The notes: a model not told the origin generated them from the letters alone. A stretch of 64,000 bases of DNA from Stagnihabitans sp038231395 (GCA_038231395.1 JBBRLL010000016.1:17893-81892); one strand, 5' to 3'. Counted from the stretch's first letter, positions 8,719 through 17,657 are shown. Translations and numbers: made by a program.

Positions 8719-8807
8719 TTGATCTCTCCATTGCTGATGCCCAACTTTGCACCGTCTCACGCAACTTTAAAATTGTGGAACTTCGTTGACCTACTATACA
8801 TAAAACA

Positions 8808-9560
8808 ATGAATGACCCTGACTGGAACCTGTATCGCAGCTTTCTTGCCGTGGCCGAGCAGGGGTCGCTTTCCGCTGCGGCCAGAATGCTTGCGCTGACC
8901 CAGCCGACCATCGCCCGGCACGTTGACGCGTTAGAGGCGATGATTGGCGTTGATCTGTTCTTGCGGGCCCAGCAGGGGCTGACCCTGACCGATATGGGGC
9001 AAAGCCTGCTGCCCTATGCACAGACGCTGGCGCATACCTCAGCCGCGCTGCTGCGCAAGGCGAGTGAAGGGGCTAATGTGATCAGCGGCACTGTGCGGAT
9101 CAGTGCCAGCGAGGTGATCGGGGTAGAGCTGTTGCCGCCCATTCTGACCAAACTTCGCCAACTGCATCCCGGTGTGGTGGTGGAGCTGGTCTTGTCAAAC
9201 ACGGTGGACGATCTGCTGCAGCGCCAAGCGGATATCGCGGTGCGCAATGTCGAACCGACGCAGAGCGTGCTGCTTGCCAAAAAACTACCGTCAGCGGAAT
9301 TGGGGCTGCATGCGCGGCAGGAGTATCTGGCGCGGCGTGGGGTGCCCGCGACCTTGGCCGATCTGGCCGGGCATGATCTGATCGGCTACGATCACGAAAC
9401 GCCGTCCATCCGCGCGCTGGTCGGGCAGTTTCCAAACCTGGATCGCCACAGCTTCGCCCTTCGCACCGACAGCAACCTTGCACAACTGGCGGCTGGTCAC
9501 GCGGGGGATCGCCGATCCACCGCGCCGCAGCCTCTGCCGTATCCTGTGGGCGGGTGTTGA
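8808..9560 (+). CDS. LysR-family regulator with damaged C-terminus
   Basis: The N-terminal LysR winged helix is intact: NLYRSFLAVAEQGSLSAAARMLALTQPTIARHVDALE (residues 7-43). The effector domain follows with SGTVRISASEVIGVELLPPIL and VDDLLQRQADIAVR. Normal LysR sequence stops around residue 226 (DSNLAQLAA, nt 9486); the last 25 residues look like another gene read backwards, and the total of 250 is short of the usual 290-310. A deletion appears to have joined its 3' end to that of the convergent gene. The helix-turn-helix and first half of the effector domain remain, so it might still bind DNA. Its likely target was the divergent oxidoreductase gene. Confidence 0.75.
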   Translation: MNDPDWNLYRSFLAVAEQGSLSAAARMLALTQPTIARHVDALEAMIGVDLFLRAQQGLTLTDMGQSLLPYAQTLAHTSAALLRKASEGANVISGTVRISASEVIGVELLPPILTKLRQLHPGVVVELVLSNTVDDLLQRQADIAVRNVEPTQSVLLAKKLPSAELGLHARQEYLARRGVPATLADLAGHDLIGYDHETPSIRALVGQFPNLDRHSFALRTDSNLAQLAAGHAGDRRSTAPQPLPYPVGGC

Positions 9561-9885
9561 AGGCAATCGCGGCGTTCGGTGCGCCTTTGTGGACCGCGTT
9601 GACGACCTTCTCGAACAGCGGCAGCGATTTGGGCGGAAGCCGCAGGCCGCCGCCGATCACGATGCAATCGTAGTTCACGCGCGCCAGCTGGGCGGACAAT
9701 GTTGCGATGCCATCGTCATCGGGCGCGATCATGCAGATGTCGCCGGCCCAACCGCGCTCGGTCATCGTCGTCTCGGCGATGTCGATGCCCGCCTGAATTT
9801 TTTCGGCATTGAAACCCGGTGGCAGGGACGGATCGGAAAAGTCGACGGTTTCAGGCTTCTGCCTGACAAACAATACGCGTGTCAT
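9100..9885 (-). CDS. Conserved hypothetical protein, 3' end replaced by antisense LysR sequence
   Basis: The first ~130 residues look like a compact conserved cytoplasmic protein: TRVLFVRQKPETVDFSDPSLPPGFNAEKIQAGID, then YDCIVIGGGLRLPPKSLPLFEKVVNAVHKGAPNAAIAFNTRPQDTAEAAARW. I remember homologous short proteins in alphaproteobacteria but no function. After about nt 9490 the frame runs on through the antisense strand of the LysR gene to 9100, with Arg/Pro-rich composition. The natural stop has therefore probably been lost in the deletion that also truncated the LysR gene. The start ATG overlaps the stop of the upstream hydrolase (ATGA), so the two are co-transcribed. Confidence 0.55.
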   Translation of the reverse strand: MTRVLFVRQKPETVDFSDPSLPPGFNAEKIQAGIDIAETTMTERGWAGDICMIAPDDDGIATLSAQLARVNYDCIVIGGGLRLPPKSLPLFEKVVNAVHKGAPNAAIAFNTRPQDTAEAAARWIGDPPRDQPPVVQGCCRCEGRSCGDPGLETARPARGWTAFRDRSRSDHARPDRPRSRAPHAAPDTPAAHAAPIPLTVVFWQAARSASVRHCAPRYPLGAAADRPPCLTRPAPPPHRDAVGEVWSEWAATALPRSPRWH

Positions 9886-10829
9886 GATTTAGCTCCTTGA
9901 GATGGGATGGAAGGGACAGCATTCAGCCGCTGGCGCAGGAATTCGCCGATGGCGTTCACCGACTGCTCAGCCGCGCGAAACTGGCTGAGGGAGGATTGGA
10001 AGACATGCGCCATGCCCTCCCAGACTGACAGCGTAATCTCCACGCCCGCAGCTTGCGCCCGCTCCGCATAGCGGATGGAATCGGCGAGCAGCACTTCGTT
10101 ATCGCCGACATCAATACGGATCGGCGGCAGACCACCGAGCGACGCCTGCAACGGCGACGCCTTGGGATGCGTGGCATCCTGACCCTGAAGGTACATATCG
10201 GCAAAGGCCTGAAGCACGCTGTGGGTGAAGATCGGGTCGGCCTCTGCCCGGGTTTCAAAGCTATCGCCGGTCAGCGCCAGATCGGTCCAGGGCGACATCA
10301 CCGCCGCACCGACGGGCTGCACCATGCCTGTCTTGGCGGCGGCGAGGATCGACAGCAGCGCCAGCGTCAGACCGCCGCCCGCCGAGTCGCCCACAACCAC
10401 GATCCCTTCGGCACCTGCCGCGACAAGGCCGCTATAGGCTGCGACCACATCGTCAATCGCCGCCGGGAACAGGTGCTCCGGTGCCAGCCGGTAGTCCGGG
10501 ATAAAGGTGTCGGCCCCGGCACGGACGGCGATCTGGCCCGCGAAATGGGTCAACGCCTGTGCAGAGCCCAGCACATAGCCACCGCCGTGAACGTACAGGA
10601 TGCACGTGCCCGGTCGTGCATTTGGCACCCGCAGCCAGACGCCCGCAATGCCGCCGACCGTTGCGGGTTCAACCTGCACATCCATGGCGGCGGGTGTGGC
10701 GGCAAACATGGCGTCAAACATAGGCCGCGCCTCGGGGCCAAGTTTCTGGCCCTTGTGGGCTGCGGCGGCCTGTCGCATCGCGGCCACGGATGGCGCGTCT
10801 TCGGGCGAGAGGGGGTGGATCATTGTCAT
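9882..10829 (-). CDS. Alpha/beta hydrolase of the HSL (hormone-sensitive lipase-like) family
   Basis: A 315-residue esterase with the HSL oxyanion-hole motif HGGGY at residues 81-85, the nucleophile elbow GDSAGG with Ser149, and candidate Asp (IDVGDNE) and His (GMAHVFQ) in the expected C-terminal positions. It lacks a signal peptide and should hydrolyse short-chain esters in the cytoplasm; the natural substrate is unknown. AGGAA lies seven bases before the ATG. Its stop overlaps the start of the next gene, making a two-gene operon. Confidence 0.82.
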   Translation of the reverse strand: MTMIHPLSPEDAPSVAAMRQAAAAHKGQKLGPEARPMFDAMFAATPAAMDVQVEPATVGGIAGVWLRVPNARPGTCILYVHGGGYVLGSAQALTHFAGQIAVRAGADTFIPDYRLAPEHLFPAAIDDVVAAYSGLVAAGAEGIVVVGDSAGGGLTLALLSILAAAKTGMVQPVGAAVMSPWTDLALTGDSFETRAEADPIFTHSVLQAFADMYLQGQDATHPKASPLQASLGGLPPIRIDVGDNEVLLADSIRYAERAQAAGVEITLSVWEGMAHVFQSSLSQFRAAEQSVNAIGEFLRQRLNAVPSIPSQGAKS

Positions 10830-10867
10830 CGCAAATTTCCTGCGTTGGGGGGGGTAGTATTACAGGC

Positions 10868-11746
10868 TCAGTTTTTCGCCCACTGGGCGGCGGCATCTTT
10901 CGCAAAAGCGGCATAAGATCGCGGGGCGCGACCGAGGAGTTTGGTCAGGCGGGCGATATCCTCAGCACAGGCCACAGCGCCGTCGGTTTGATAGCGGCCA
11001 AACATCAGGCGCAAATCGAGTGCGTGCCAGGCGGGCAGCATGGTCTTCATGCGCTGCTCCATCATGACAAGATCATCACCGCCGTACCGAATTTCGCGGC
11101 CAAGGGCTTCACTCCAGATGGTTGCGATGCCTTGGCCCGTCAGGCTCTCGGGGCCAACCAGGGCATAAGTCTCGCGGCCAAGCGGCGTTGCGGCCTGTTC
11201 CCGGCGCACCAGCTCGATCGCGGCGGCCTCGCCGATGTCGCGGATATCGACCATCGACACGCCTTTGCCACCGATCGGCGCGGCATAGACGCCAGCCTTC
11301 AGCAGCGCGTCCTTTTGACGAAGATCGTTCTGGATGAAATAGGCCGGGCGCAGAACGGTCGCGGGCAGTTCGAGCGCGTCAATCATCCGCTCAACCGTGT
11401 ACTTGCCCGCAAAATGCGGCACGTCGGCATAGGCGTCGCCACCAAAGACCGAGAGATAAACGATGCCCTTGACACCGGCCTCGCGGGCGACTGTCAGGGT
11501 CAGCATGGTCTGGGTCAGTTCATCGGCGACATTCGCGGTCAGAAGGAACAGCGTACTGACGCCTTGCAGGGCCGCGCGCATCGACTCCGGGTCGGCGAGA
11601 TCGCCGCGCACTGCCGTCACCCCGGCGGGAAGCTGTGCCGCCTCGGGTGAGCGCGTCAGGGCGCGCACATCGGCGTTGCGGGTTTGCAGATGCGCCAGAA
11701 CCTGCGCGCCGATGGTTCCTGTGCTGCCTGTCACGAGAATGGTCAT
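10868..11746 (-). CDS. NmrA/SDR-type NAD(P)-binding protein
   Basis: About 292 residues beginning MTILVTGSTGTIGAQVLAHL, the GxxGxxG Rossmann start typical of NmrA-like and QOR2-like atypical SDRs. Further features are VRGDLADPESM, LFLLTANVADE and FGGDAYADVPHFAGKYTVERM. Members act as redox-sensing regulators or quinone/NADPH oxidoreductases; which applies here cannot be told. The start at 11746 has a good AAGGAG eight bases away and is preferred over an ATG at 11803. It is divergent from a LysR gene across a 110-bp AT-rich spacer, suggesting LysR control. Confidence 0.78.
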   Translation of the reverse strand: MTILVTGSTGTIGAQVLAHLQTRNADVRALTRSPEAAQLPAGVTAVRGDLADPESMRAALQGVSTLFLLTANVADELTQTMLTLTVAREAGVKGIVYLSVFGGDAYADVPHFAGKYTVERMIDALELPATVLRPAYFIQNDLRQKDALLKAGVYAAPIGGKGVSMVDIRDIGEAAAIELVRREQAATPLGRETYALVGPESLTGQGIATIWSEALGREIRYGGDDLVMMEQRMKTMLPAWHALDLRLMFGRYQTDGAVACAEDIARLTKLLGRAPRSYAAFAKDAAAQWAKN

Positions 11747-11856
11747 GTCGAAATCTCCTTGCGTTGGTGTCGCTACATCTGTTGAGGAAGATATCCGTTT
11801 CATTATGATATAGAAGATGCCAATATCTGCACGGACTGTCTCATATTCGGAACACC
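11747..11856. promoter_or_regulatory. Divergent promoter region between NmrA-like and LysR genes
   Basis: This 110-bp spacer is clearly AT-richer than its surroundings (for example TTCATTATGATATAGAAG) and must hold both divergent promoters. LysR boxes of the T-N11-A type can be drawn in several ways, so no single operator is claimed. Confidence 0.4.
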
Positions 11857-12759
11857 GTGATGGATCTGCAAGCCTTGTCCGACTTCGACCTTGTTGCGGC
11901 GCATGGCGGGTTTGGCCGTGCTGCCCGCGTCTCGGGCCGCTCCAAAGCCACGCTGTCGCGCCGCGTTTCTGAACTTGAACAAAACCTCGGCGTCAGGCTT
12001 ATCGAGCGCGGCTCACAAAGCTTGCGATTGACCGAGGAAGGCCGCGCGCTGCATGAGCGCACCCGTGGATTGCTGAGTGAAATTGCAGAAGCCGGAGAAG
12101 CCGTTGTGTTGGGCGCAACCACGCCGAAAGGCAGGCTGCGGGTCAGTGCGCCGGTCGTTTTCGCGCATGTGGCCTTGCCCCGCATCGGCGCGCGGTTTGC
12201 GCTGGCCTACCCCGAGGTCGAGCTTGAAATCGTAGCCGAGGACCGCAAAGTCGATCCGGTCGAAGATGGCTACGATCTGGTCATCCGGATCGACCCGTCG
12301 CCGGACGAACGCCTTGTCGGTCGCCGTTTCCTGAACGATGAACGCCTGATCGTGGCGCCACCCGGCATGCCGCGCCCCCTTCCCAAGGCAGACGGCGAAG
12401 AAGCTGCCCCAAAGGCCGTCATGCTTTCCGCAACGCCGCCGGGGACTGTCTGGCGGATGAACGCAGGCACCAATGCTGACATCGTCCTGCGGCCAGAGCC
12501 GGTTCTGCGCCTGTCGTCGCTGATCATGGTCCGCGATGCGGCGCTGGCAGGGGCTGGTGCGGCTTTGTTGCCAAAACTGCTTGTGGCCGAAGACATCGGG
12601 GCTGGCAGGCTGGTTTGTTGGGGCACGCACGCCGGTCCACCTGTGGAGATCTGGGCGTTGCAAAGTTCACGCCGCCTCATCGGTGCCAAGGTGCGCGCTT
12701 TCCTGGAGGTGGTGGAGAAAGCGTTTCCGCAAAAGGTCTTTGTGGCGCCTCAGCCATAG
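11857..12759 (+). CDS. LysR-family transcriptional regulator
   Basis: A complete 300-residue LysR protein. The winged helix is at residues 5-45 (ALSDFDLVAAHGGFGRAARVSGRSKATLSRRVSELE), followed by SELEQNLGVRLIERGSQSLRLTEEG and an effector-binding domain with GRLRVSAPVVFAHVALPRI. It resembles the subgroup that regulates divergently transcribed quinone/aldehyde reductase genes, here the NmrA-like gene. The start could be the GTG at 11857 or the ATG at 11860. Confidence 0.85.
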   Translation: MMDLQALSDFDLVAAHGGFGRAARVSGRSKATLSRRVSELEQNLGVRLIERGSQSLRLTEEGRALHERTRGLLSEIAEAGEAVVLGATTPKGRLRVSAPVVFAHVALPRIGARFALAYPEVELEIVAEDRKVDPVEDGYDLVIRIDPSPDERLVGRRFLNDERLIVAPPGMPRPLPKADGEEAAPKAVMLSATPPGTVWRMNAGTNADIVLRPEPVLRLSSLIMVRDAALAGAGAALLPKLLVAEDIGAGRLVCWGTHAGPPVEIWALQSSRRLIGAKVRAFLEVVEKAFPQKVFVAPQP

Positions 12760-12789
12760 ACGACACGCCGTATGTCCCGTCATCATCCT

Positions 12790-13440
12790 TCATCCGAATG
12801 ACCGCTTCCACGGAAGGGAGTAGCAGTGGAACAGAAAATCTACAGAAGGGCCGGAGTTTGCCGGCCGTGGATTTCTAGACGGATAGAGATAGGCTTCCGG
12901 CGCATTTTGGCCGGACCAAGCACTTTTGATGGGTGGCGGGAATCTCATTTCTAACGAGCATAGGCGGAGCACGCAGCGAGTAAAATTGCCGAGCCATGCC
13001 TTTGCGCCGAGCAATATGATCGCAAGACTTTGTTCGAATTGCGCGTCGAAATCGCCGAGCAGGGCGGATTTCAAGGCAGTGGTGAAAGCTTCGCCACGCT
13101 GAGCGCGGCGTTGAATAGCGTCTTCATAGCGTCGATTGCGTTCGCCGGGCTTTGGCTCGTCGGCCTGCTGTTCAATCGTAAAGCCAACCGTGAAACTAAA
13201 GACGGTGGAAAGCACCCGTGCGGCTTGCTGAGGCGTGTGTCCGCCAGAGATGACCTCTTTAACTGTCGTCTCCCTCGGTAGGGTTTCGTCTGTGAAGAAT
13301 GTCCCCGAGAATACCTTCGCGCCATCGCGGTAAGCCAGCATCATGCGCCGGAGGGCGCGCGCGGTGGGCGACCCGGCACGCCAGACTGCCGCAATCCAGA
13401 TCTGCGTCGCACTGATGAACCGCTTCAAGGCGCCTGGCAT
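12790..13440 (-). pseudogene. TetR-type repressor, DNA-binding domain lost
   Basis: Residues about 20-170 match the ligand-binding/dimerisation domain of tetracycline-repressor-like TetR proteins: ALRRMMLAYRDGAKVFSGTF, then ARVLSTVFSFTVGFTIEQQ, then FDAQFEQSLAIILLGAKAWL. The N-terminal helix-turn-helix (about 60 residues) is absent and unrelated sequence precedes it; the C-terminal 45 residues also look like read-through. Without the HTH it cannot act as a repressor. No tetA-like efflux gene is nearby. Confidence 0.65.
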
Positions 13441-13609
13441 TGTTAAGATCGTGCGTGTGGCCTGAGACCAGCGGGGAACGGGGCGTCACGCCCAGGCTGC
13501 GAGTTATTCAACAAGGTCTATTGACAGGCCGCGGATTTCGGCCACGAACAATGATGCGGCGCCCGGCTCGCGTGGCAGATAACCATACCGATGCAGAGGC
13601 AGCGAAGCG

Positions 13610-14686
13610 TTGGACGAAAATCGACGGCGAAAAGTTACGATCTATGATGTCGCCAAAGAGGCGGGAGCCTCGGCGACCTCTGTCAGCTTTGTCCTGAACG
13701 GATCGTGGCGCCAGCATCGTATCAAAGCTGACACCGCGACCAGGGTGCTGGAATGCGCCGAGCGGCTGGGATATGCGGTTAACCTCAAGGCCCGGGGGCT
13801 GCGCTTGTCGCGATCAGGGCTCGCGGGGATGATCCTGCCGCATTATCGCAACCGGTTTTTCGCCGGTCTGGCCGAGGCGTTTGAGGCAAAAGCCCGGACC
13901 CGCGGGCTGTGCCCTATCGTCGTCAGCACGCATCGCAATCCGGAAAACGAGGTCAATGTTGCCGAGACGCTGCTCGCGCAGCAGGTCGAATTTCTGTTCA
14001 TTGCCGGTGTGAATGATCCTGATCCGCTGAACGCGCTGTGTCATGCCGCCAATGTGCGATGTGTGAATATCGACTTGCCGGGGACGGGGGCGCCGTCGGT
14101 GGTGTCGGATAATTTCTCAGGTGCCTCGCTGTTGACCGAGGTGATCATCAGCAAGGTGCGCGCGCGCGGTGGTGATCCGTCTGACCTGTTCTTCTTTGGC
14201 GGCGACGCTGACGACGACGCGACCCGCAACCGCCTGCTTGGCTTTAACGCCGCATTGGCGCGCGAGCATATAGCGCTGTTGGATGGCTCGGTCGATTGCT
14301 GTGGCTATCCACCGACCAGTGCCGCGCAGTCACTTGCCAAAAGGTACCGTCAACTTGGGCGTATGCCCGCCGGGCTGTTCGTCAATGGCGTGACAGCACT
14401 TGAGGGCGCATTGCGGTTCATCTCTTCGGTGGGCGACGCGAAACTCGCGTCCGTGGTGGTTGGCAGTTTTGACTGGGATCCTTTTGCGGCCCATCTGCCG
14501 TTCGATGTGACCATGGTCCGCCAGAATGTTGAGGTCATGATCGCCGAAGCCTTCCGGCTGATCGACACCTACACCCCCGGCGAGCACCCGCTGGTTGTGA
14601 TACCCACGAGCTTTGGCCAGATGGGCGAGCAAGATGGCGCGCAGGAAGACTGGTCGGGCAATTCTGTGAAAAACGACCCGTGTTAG
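13610..14686 (+). CDS. LacI-family transcriptional regulator
   Basis: A 358-residue regulator. The LacI headpiece is at residues 8-60: VTIYDVAKEAGASATSVSFVLNG with the hinge-helix region LGYAVNLKARGLRLSRSG. The periplasmic-binding-protein-like core follows, with MILPHYRNRFFAGLAEAF and VGSFDWDPFAAHLPFDVTMVRQN, characteristic of sugar-responsive members. The start is a TTG with GAGG about eleven bases upstream. It sits just before the ABC sugar transporter operon in the same orientation and is its likely local repressor, with a palindrome at 14800-14815 as a candidate site. Confidence 0.85.
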   Translation: MDENRRRKVTIYDVAKEAGASATSVSFVLNGSWRQHRIKADTATRVLECAERLGYAVNLKARGLRLSRSGLAGMILPHYRNRFFAGLAEAFEAKARTRGLCPIVVSTHRNPENEVNVAETLLAQQVEFLFIAGVNDPDPLNALCHAANVRCVNIDLPGTGAPSVVSDNFSGASLLTEVIISKVRARGGDPSDLFFFGGDADDDATRNRLLGFNAALAREHIALLDGSVDCCGYPPTSAAQSLAKRYRQLGRMPAGLFVNGVTALEGALRFISSVGDAKLASVVVGSFDWDPFAAHLPFDVTMVRQNVEVMIAEAFRLIDTYTPGEHPLVVIPTSFGQMGEQDGAQEDWSGNSVKNDPC

Positions 14687-15061
14687 GCAGCACTGATAGG
14701 GTCAGGCGTCACCGGAAGACCAGCGTTTCAGGTCAGTAAGATTGCCATTTATCGCAGAAATATTTACCTAGCGTCGCAGATTCATCTGAAAATCACATTG
14801 CTAAATCTATTTAGCTTCTTGACCGGCTTCATTCATTGGTTTTTACTGATCCTACCCTGGGAGGGGGAGATCAAGTGATAGGCGGACTTTTCAGAGGCGT
14901 TGCACCTTGTGTGACGTGACCGGGTTTGCTTGTCCAATTGCCAACTTCGGTCACTGGTTTCGGTGCAATTCTACTGTCGCGGCCAGTCAAGGATATTTGA
15001 AGCAACCGGCGGCCGCGTCTTGGCGCAGCGCGCCCTCAAACAAGCCCAAGAGGAGGATTCT
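14687..15061. other. Upstream region of the first sugar ABC operon
   Basis: A 375-base AT-richer spacer with no convincing gene. It holds the 16-bp palindrome at 14800-14815 and ends with the GAGGAG ribosome site of the binding-protein gene. The open frame back to 14930 in phase with the binding protein has no signal-peptide character and is treated as untranslated. Confidence 0.5.
14800..14815. promoter_or_regulatory. Palindrome GCTAAATCTATTTAGC, candidate LacI-type operator
   Basis: Seven-base perfect arms (GCTAAAT/ATTTAGC) around a two-base centre, in the spacer between the lacI-type gene and the ABC operon. Size and position suit a LacI-family operator, although the central CG usual for this family is absent. 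Confidence 0.45.
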
Positions 15062-16054
15062 ATGCTGAGAAGAACCGCATTTGTCGTGGCGCTAGGTGCT
15101 GCTTTGTCCGTGACCGCGATGGGGGGCGCGATGGCGAAGGACGTCAAGATTGGCGTTGTTGTGAAGATCGGCGGGATTCCGTGGTTTAATGCGATGGAAA
15201 CCAGGATCACCGAGCAATCCAAGGTACTTGCCGACAATGGTTTCATGATCGGGCCAACCAGCGCCGACCCCGCACTGCAGGTGCGTGCCATCGAAGACCT
15301 TATCGCGCAGGGCGTCAATGTGATTGGTGTGGTTCCGAACGACGCCAATGTGCTGGAGCCGGTGCTGAAGAAAGCGCGTGAGGCGGGCATCAAGGTCATC
15401 ACCCATGAATCGCCCGATCAGGTGAATGCCGATTGGGACTTTGAGATGGTTTCGTCGGTCGGTTTCGGCGAGGACCATGCGAAACTTTTCGCCGAAAAGA
15501 TGGGCGGCAAGGGCAAGTATGTGGTCTATGTCGGCTCGCTGACGGTGCCCGCGCATAACGCCTGGGCCGATGCCGCGATTGCCTAACTCAAGAAAAACTA
15601 CCCCGATATGCAGATGATCGGTGATCGCTACGGCGTTGCTGAAAGCGCCGATGACAGCCGCAAGACCGCGCTGGATGTGCTGGCGGCCAACCCGGATCTG
15701 GGTGGCTTTCTGACCTTTGGCAGTCAGGGGCCGATTGGCGTCGGGCGTGCGCTGGAGGAGCAAAAGCTTGGCGACAAGGTTGTTCTGATCGGGTCGTTCT
15801 CGCCCAGCCAGGGTGGTGCCATGCTGAAATCTGGCGTCATCGACGGTGGCTTCATGTGGAACCCGCTTGATGCGGGCAAAATCTTTGTCACGCTTGGCGA
15901 CTATCTGGCGGGCGGCGGCGAGGTGAAGGACGGCATGACCATCGAGGGGCTGGGTGTGGTGCATCCTGACTTTGCAAAAGGCAATATCATCGTTGACGCC
16001 GTGCAGCCGATCACGCTGGAAACCGTGGACGCGCTTGCCGCACTCGGGCTTTGA
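15062..16054 (+). pseudogene. Sugar ABC transporter substrate-binding protein interrupted by an in-frame TAA
   Basis: Translation from the ATG at 15062 (GAGGAG just upstream) gives a Sec signal peptide (RRTAFVVALGAALSVTAMGGAMA-K), then a type-1 periplasmic binding protein of the RhaS/autoinducer-2 sort: VKIGVVVKIGGIPWFNAMETRI, IEDLIAQGVNVIGVVPND, VITHESPDQ. At 15584-15586 a TAA follows AIA, and the same frame continues without shift as LKKNYPDMQ, GDRYGVAESADDSRKTALDVLA to the proper end at 16054. Homologues I recall have a bulky residue, probably Tyr (TAY), at this position, so a single base change explains it. Unless there is read-through or a sequencing error, the transporter lacks a working receptor. 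The rest of the operon is intact. Confidence 0.85.
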
Positions 16055-16070
16055 CCTGAAACACTGACTC

Positions 16071-16098
16071 TGCGCCGGAACATGCTGGTTCCGGCGCA
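16071..16098 (+). terminator. Stem-loop after the binding-protein gene (attenuator/mRNA stabiliser)
   Basis: An 11-bp perfect stem, TGCGCCGGAAC with GTTCCGGCGCA, around a six-base loop, located 17 bases after the binding-protein stop and before the ATPase gene. There is no T tract. Such hairpins between binding-protein and membrane-component genes usually raise the relative expression of the binding protein. Confidence 0.6.
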
Positions 16099-16142
16099 TT
16101 GATCACGCCCTGCGTTTGGCCCGTGGCCGGAAGGCTGTTCCC

Positions 16143-17657
16143 ATGAATATTGCCGCAGTTGCGACGGCAGGCCAGGTGCCGGTGCTGGCTTTGGAAAATA
16201 TCTCGGTGACGTTTGGCGGCATCAAGGCCTTGCAGGATGTCAGCTTTGAGGTTTTGCCAGGCGAGGTGCAATGCCTTGCCGGTGAGAATGGCAGCGGGAA
16301 AAGCACTTTGATCAAGGTGATAACCGGTGTCTACCAGCCACTTGCCGGCGCAGGCATGACCTTTGCCGGCCGCGCGGTTGATGCTATGTCGCTGGCTGCG
16401 GCGCGCGCGGCGGGGGTTGAGGTGATCTGGCAGGACCTCGCCCTATTCCCCGAAATGTCGGTCGCCGAAAACATCGGCATCCGCGCGGTGCTGGGCGGCC
16501 TGCCCAGGCTGGTCAATCACAACGCCATGCGCGTTACGGCGCGCAAGCTGCTGGCCCGGCTTGGCGCGGATCTGGATGTCGATGCGCCCTTACGCAGTTT
16601 CGCCATCGCCCAACGCCAGATTGTCGCCATTGCGCGCGCGCTGGCGGGGGAGGCCCGCGTCATCTTCATGGATGAGCCGACCTCGTCCTTGACCCAATCC
16701 GAAACGGACCGGCTCTTGGATATCGTCCGGGCGCTGTCGGCGGACGGGGTCGCGATTGTCTTTGTCAGCCACAGGCTGGCCGAGGTGCTGGAGATTTCAA
16801 GCCGCGTCACCGTGCTGCGCGATGGCAAGCTGGTCGGGGTCTATCCGACCGAGGGCATGACGCAGTCGCGGCTGACCGAATTGATGACCGGCAAGACCTT
16901 CGGCCAGACCCTGCGCAGCTCGGATCATTCCGCCGCGCCCACCGTGCTTGGCGTTGAGGGGTTATCGCGCGCCGGTGATTACGAAGATATCTCCTTCAGC
17001 ATCCGGCGCGGCGAAACCGTTGGTCTGACCGGGCTGCTTGGGGCTGGGCGCACGGAATTGGCGCTGTCAATCTTTGGCATGCTGCGCCCCGACAAGGGCC
17101 GCATTCTGCTGGATGGGCAGGTTTTGAACCTGCGCTCCAATCGCGACGCGATCCGGGCCGGGATCGGCTATCTGTCCGAGGATCGGCTGGCGCTTGGCCT
17201 GATACAGCAGCAGTCCATCGCGGATAACACCGTGATGCCGGTGCTGGACAAGATCCTTGATCGCGGGATGATTTCATATGGCAAGAAGGACGCGTTGGTC
17301 GGTCACTGGATCAACGAACTTGCCATCAAGATCGGGTTACAGACCGATGCTGTTTCGACCCTGTCAGGCGGCAATCAGCAGCGCATCGCGATTGCCAAGT
17401 GGCTGGCCGTGGGATTGAAGCTGATCATTCTGGATTCGCCGACTGTCGGCGTGGATGTCGGCGCGCGGGCGGGCATATTCGAGATTGTTGCCAAGCTTGC
17501 CGCCGAGGGGCTGGCGATCCTGCTGATTTCCGACGAGGTGCCCGAGGTTTATTTCAACGCAGACCGCATCCTGCACATGGCTGCGGGCCGCATCGTCACC
17601 GAATACGACCCGCGCAGCATCTCGCTGACGGCATTGGAGGCAGCGGTCTATGCATAA
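16143..17657 (+). CDS. Sugar ABC transporter ATP-binding protein (double-ATPase, RbsA/MglA type)
   Basis: About 504 residues with two ABC domains in tandem, as in ribose/galactose-type importers. Domain 1 has Walker A GENGSGKST near residue 46, Q-loop IWQDLALFPEMSVAENI, and Walker B VIFMDEPTSS near residue 172. Domain 2 has the degenerate Walker A GLLGAGRTE, the signature LSGGNQQRIAIAKWL and Walker B LIILDSPTVGVDVG. It hydrolyses ATP on the cytoplasmic side to drive uptake through the two permeases encoded directly downstream. The ATG at 16143 follows GGAAGG; an in-frame TTG at 16116 is less likely. The stop overlaps the first permease start by eight bases. Confidence 0.9.
   Translation: MNIAAVATAGQVPVLALENISVTFGGIKALQDVSFEVLPGEVQCLAGENGSGKSTLIKVITGVYQPLAGAGMTFAGRAVDAMSLAAARAAGVEVIWQDLALFPEMSVAENIGIRAVLGGLPRLVNHNAMRVTARKLLARLGADLDVDAPLRSFAIAQRQIVAIARALAGEARVIFMDEPTSSLTQSETDRLLDIVRALSADGVAIVFVSHRLAEVLEISSRVTVLRDGKLVGVYPTEGMTQSRLTELMTGKTFGQTLRSSDHSAAPTVLGVEGLSRAGDYEDISFSIRRGETVGLTGLLGAGRTELALSIFGMLRPDKGRILLDGQVLNLRSNRDAIRAGIGYLSEDRLALGLIQQQSIADNTVMPVLDKILDRGMISYGKKDALVGHWINELAIKIGLQTDAVSTLSGGNQQRIAIAKWLAVGLKLIILDSPTVGVDVGARAGIFEIVAKLAAEGLAILLISDEVPEVYFNADRILHMAAGRIVTEYDPRSISLTALEAAVYA

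Noticed and set aside
8777..8800. EcfG-like -35 (GGAAC) upstream of the damaged LysR gene
   Set aside because: No CGTT-like element at 16 or 17 bases downstream.
15584..15586. Programmed recoding or suppressor-tRNA reading at the in-frame TAA
   Set aside because: TAA is the least leaky stop, no stimulatory structure is evident and I know no recoding in this family; point mutation or sequencing error is simpler.
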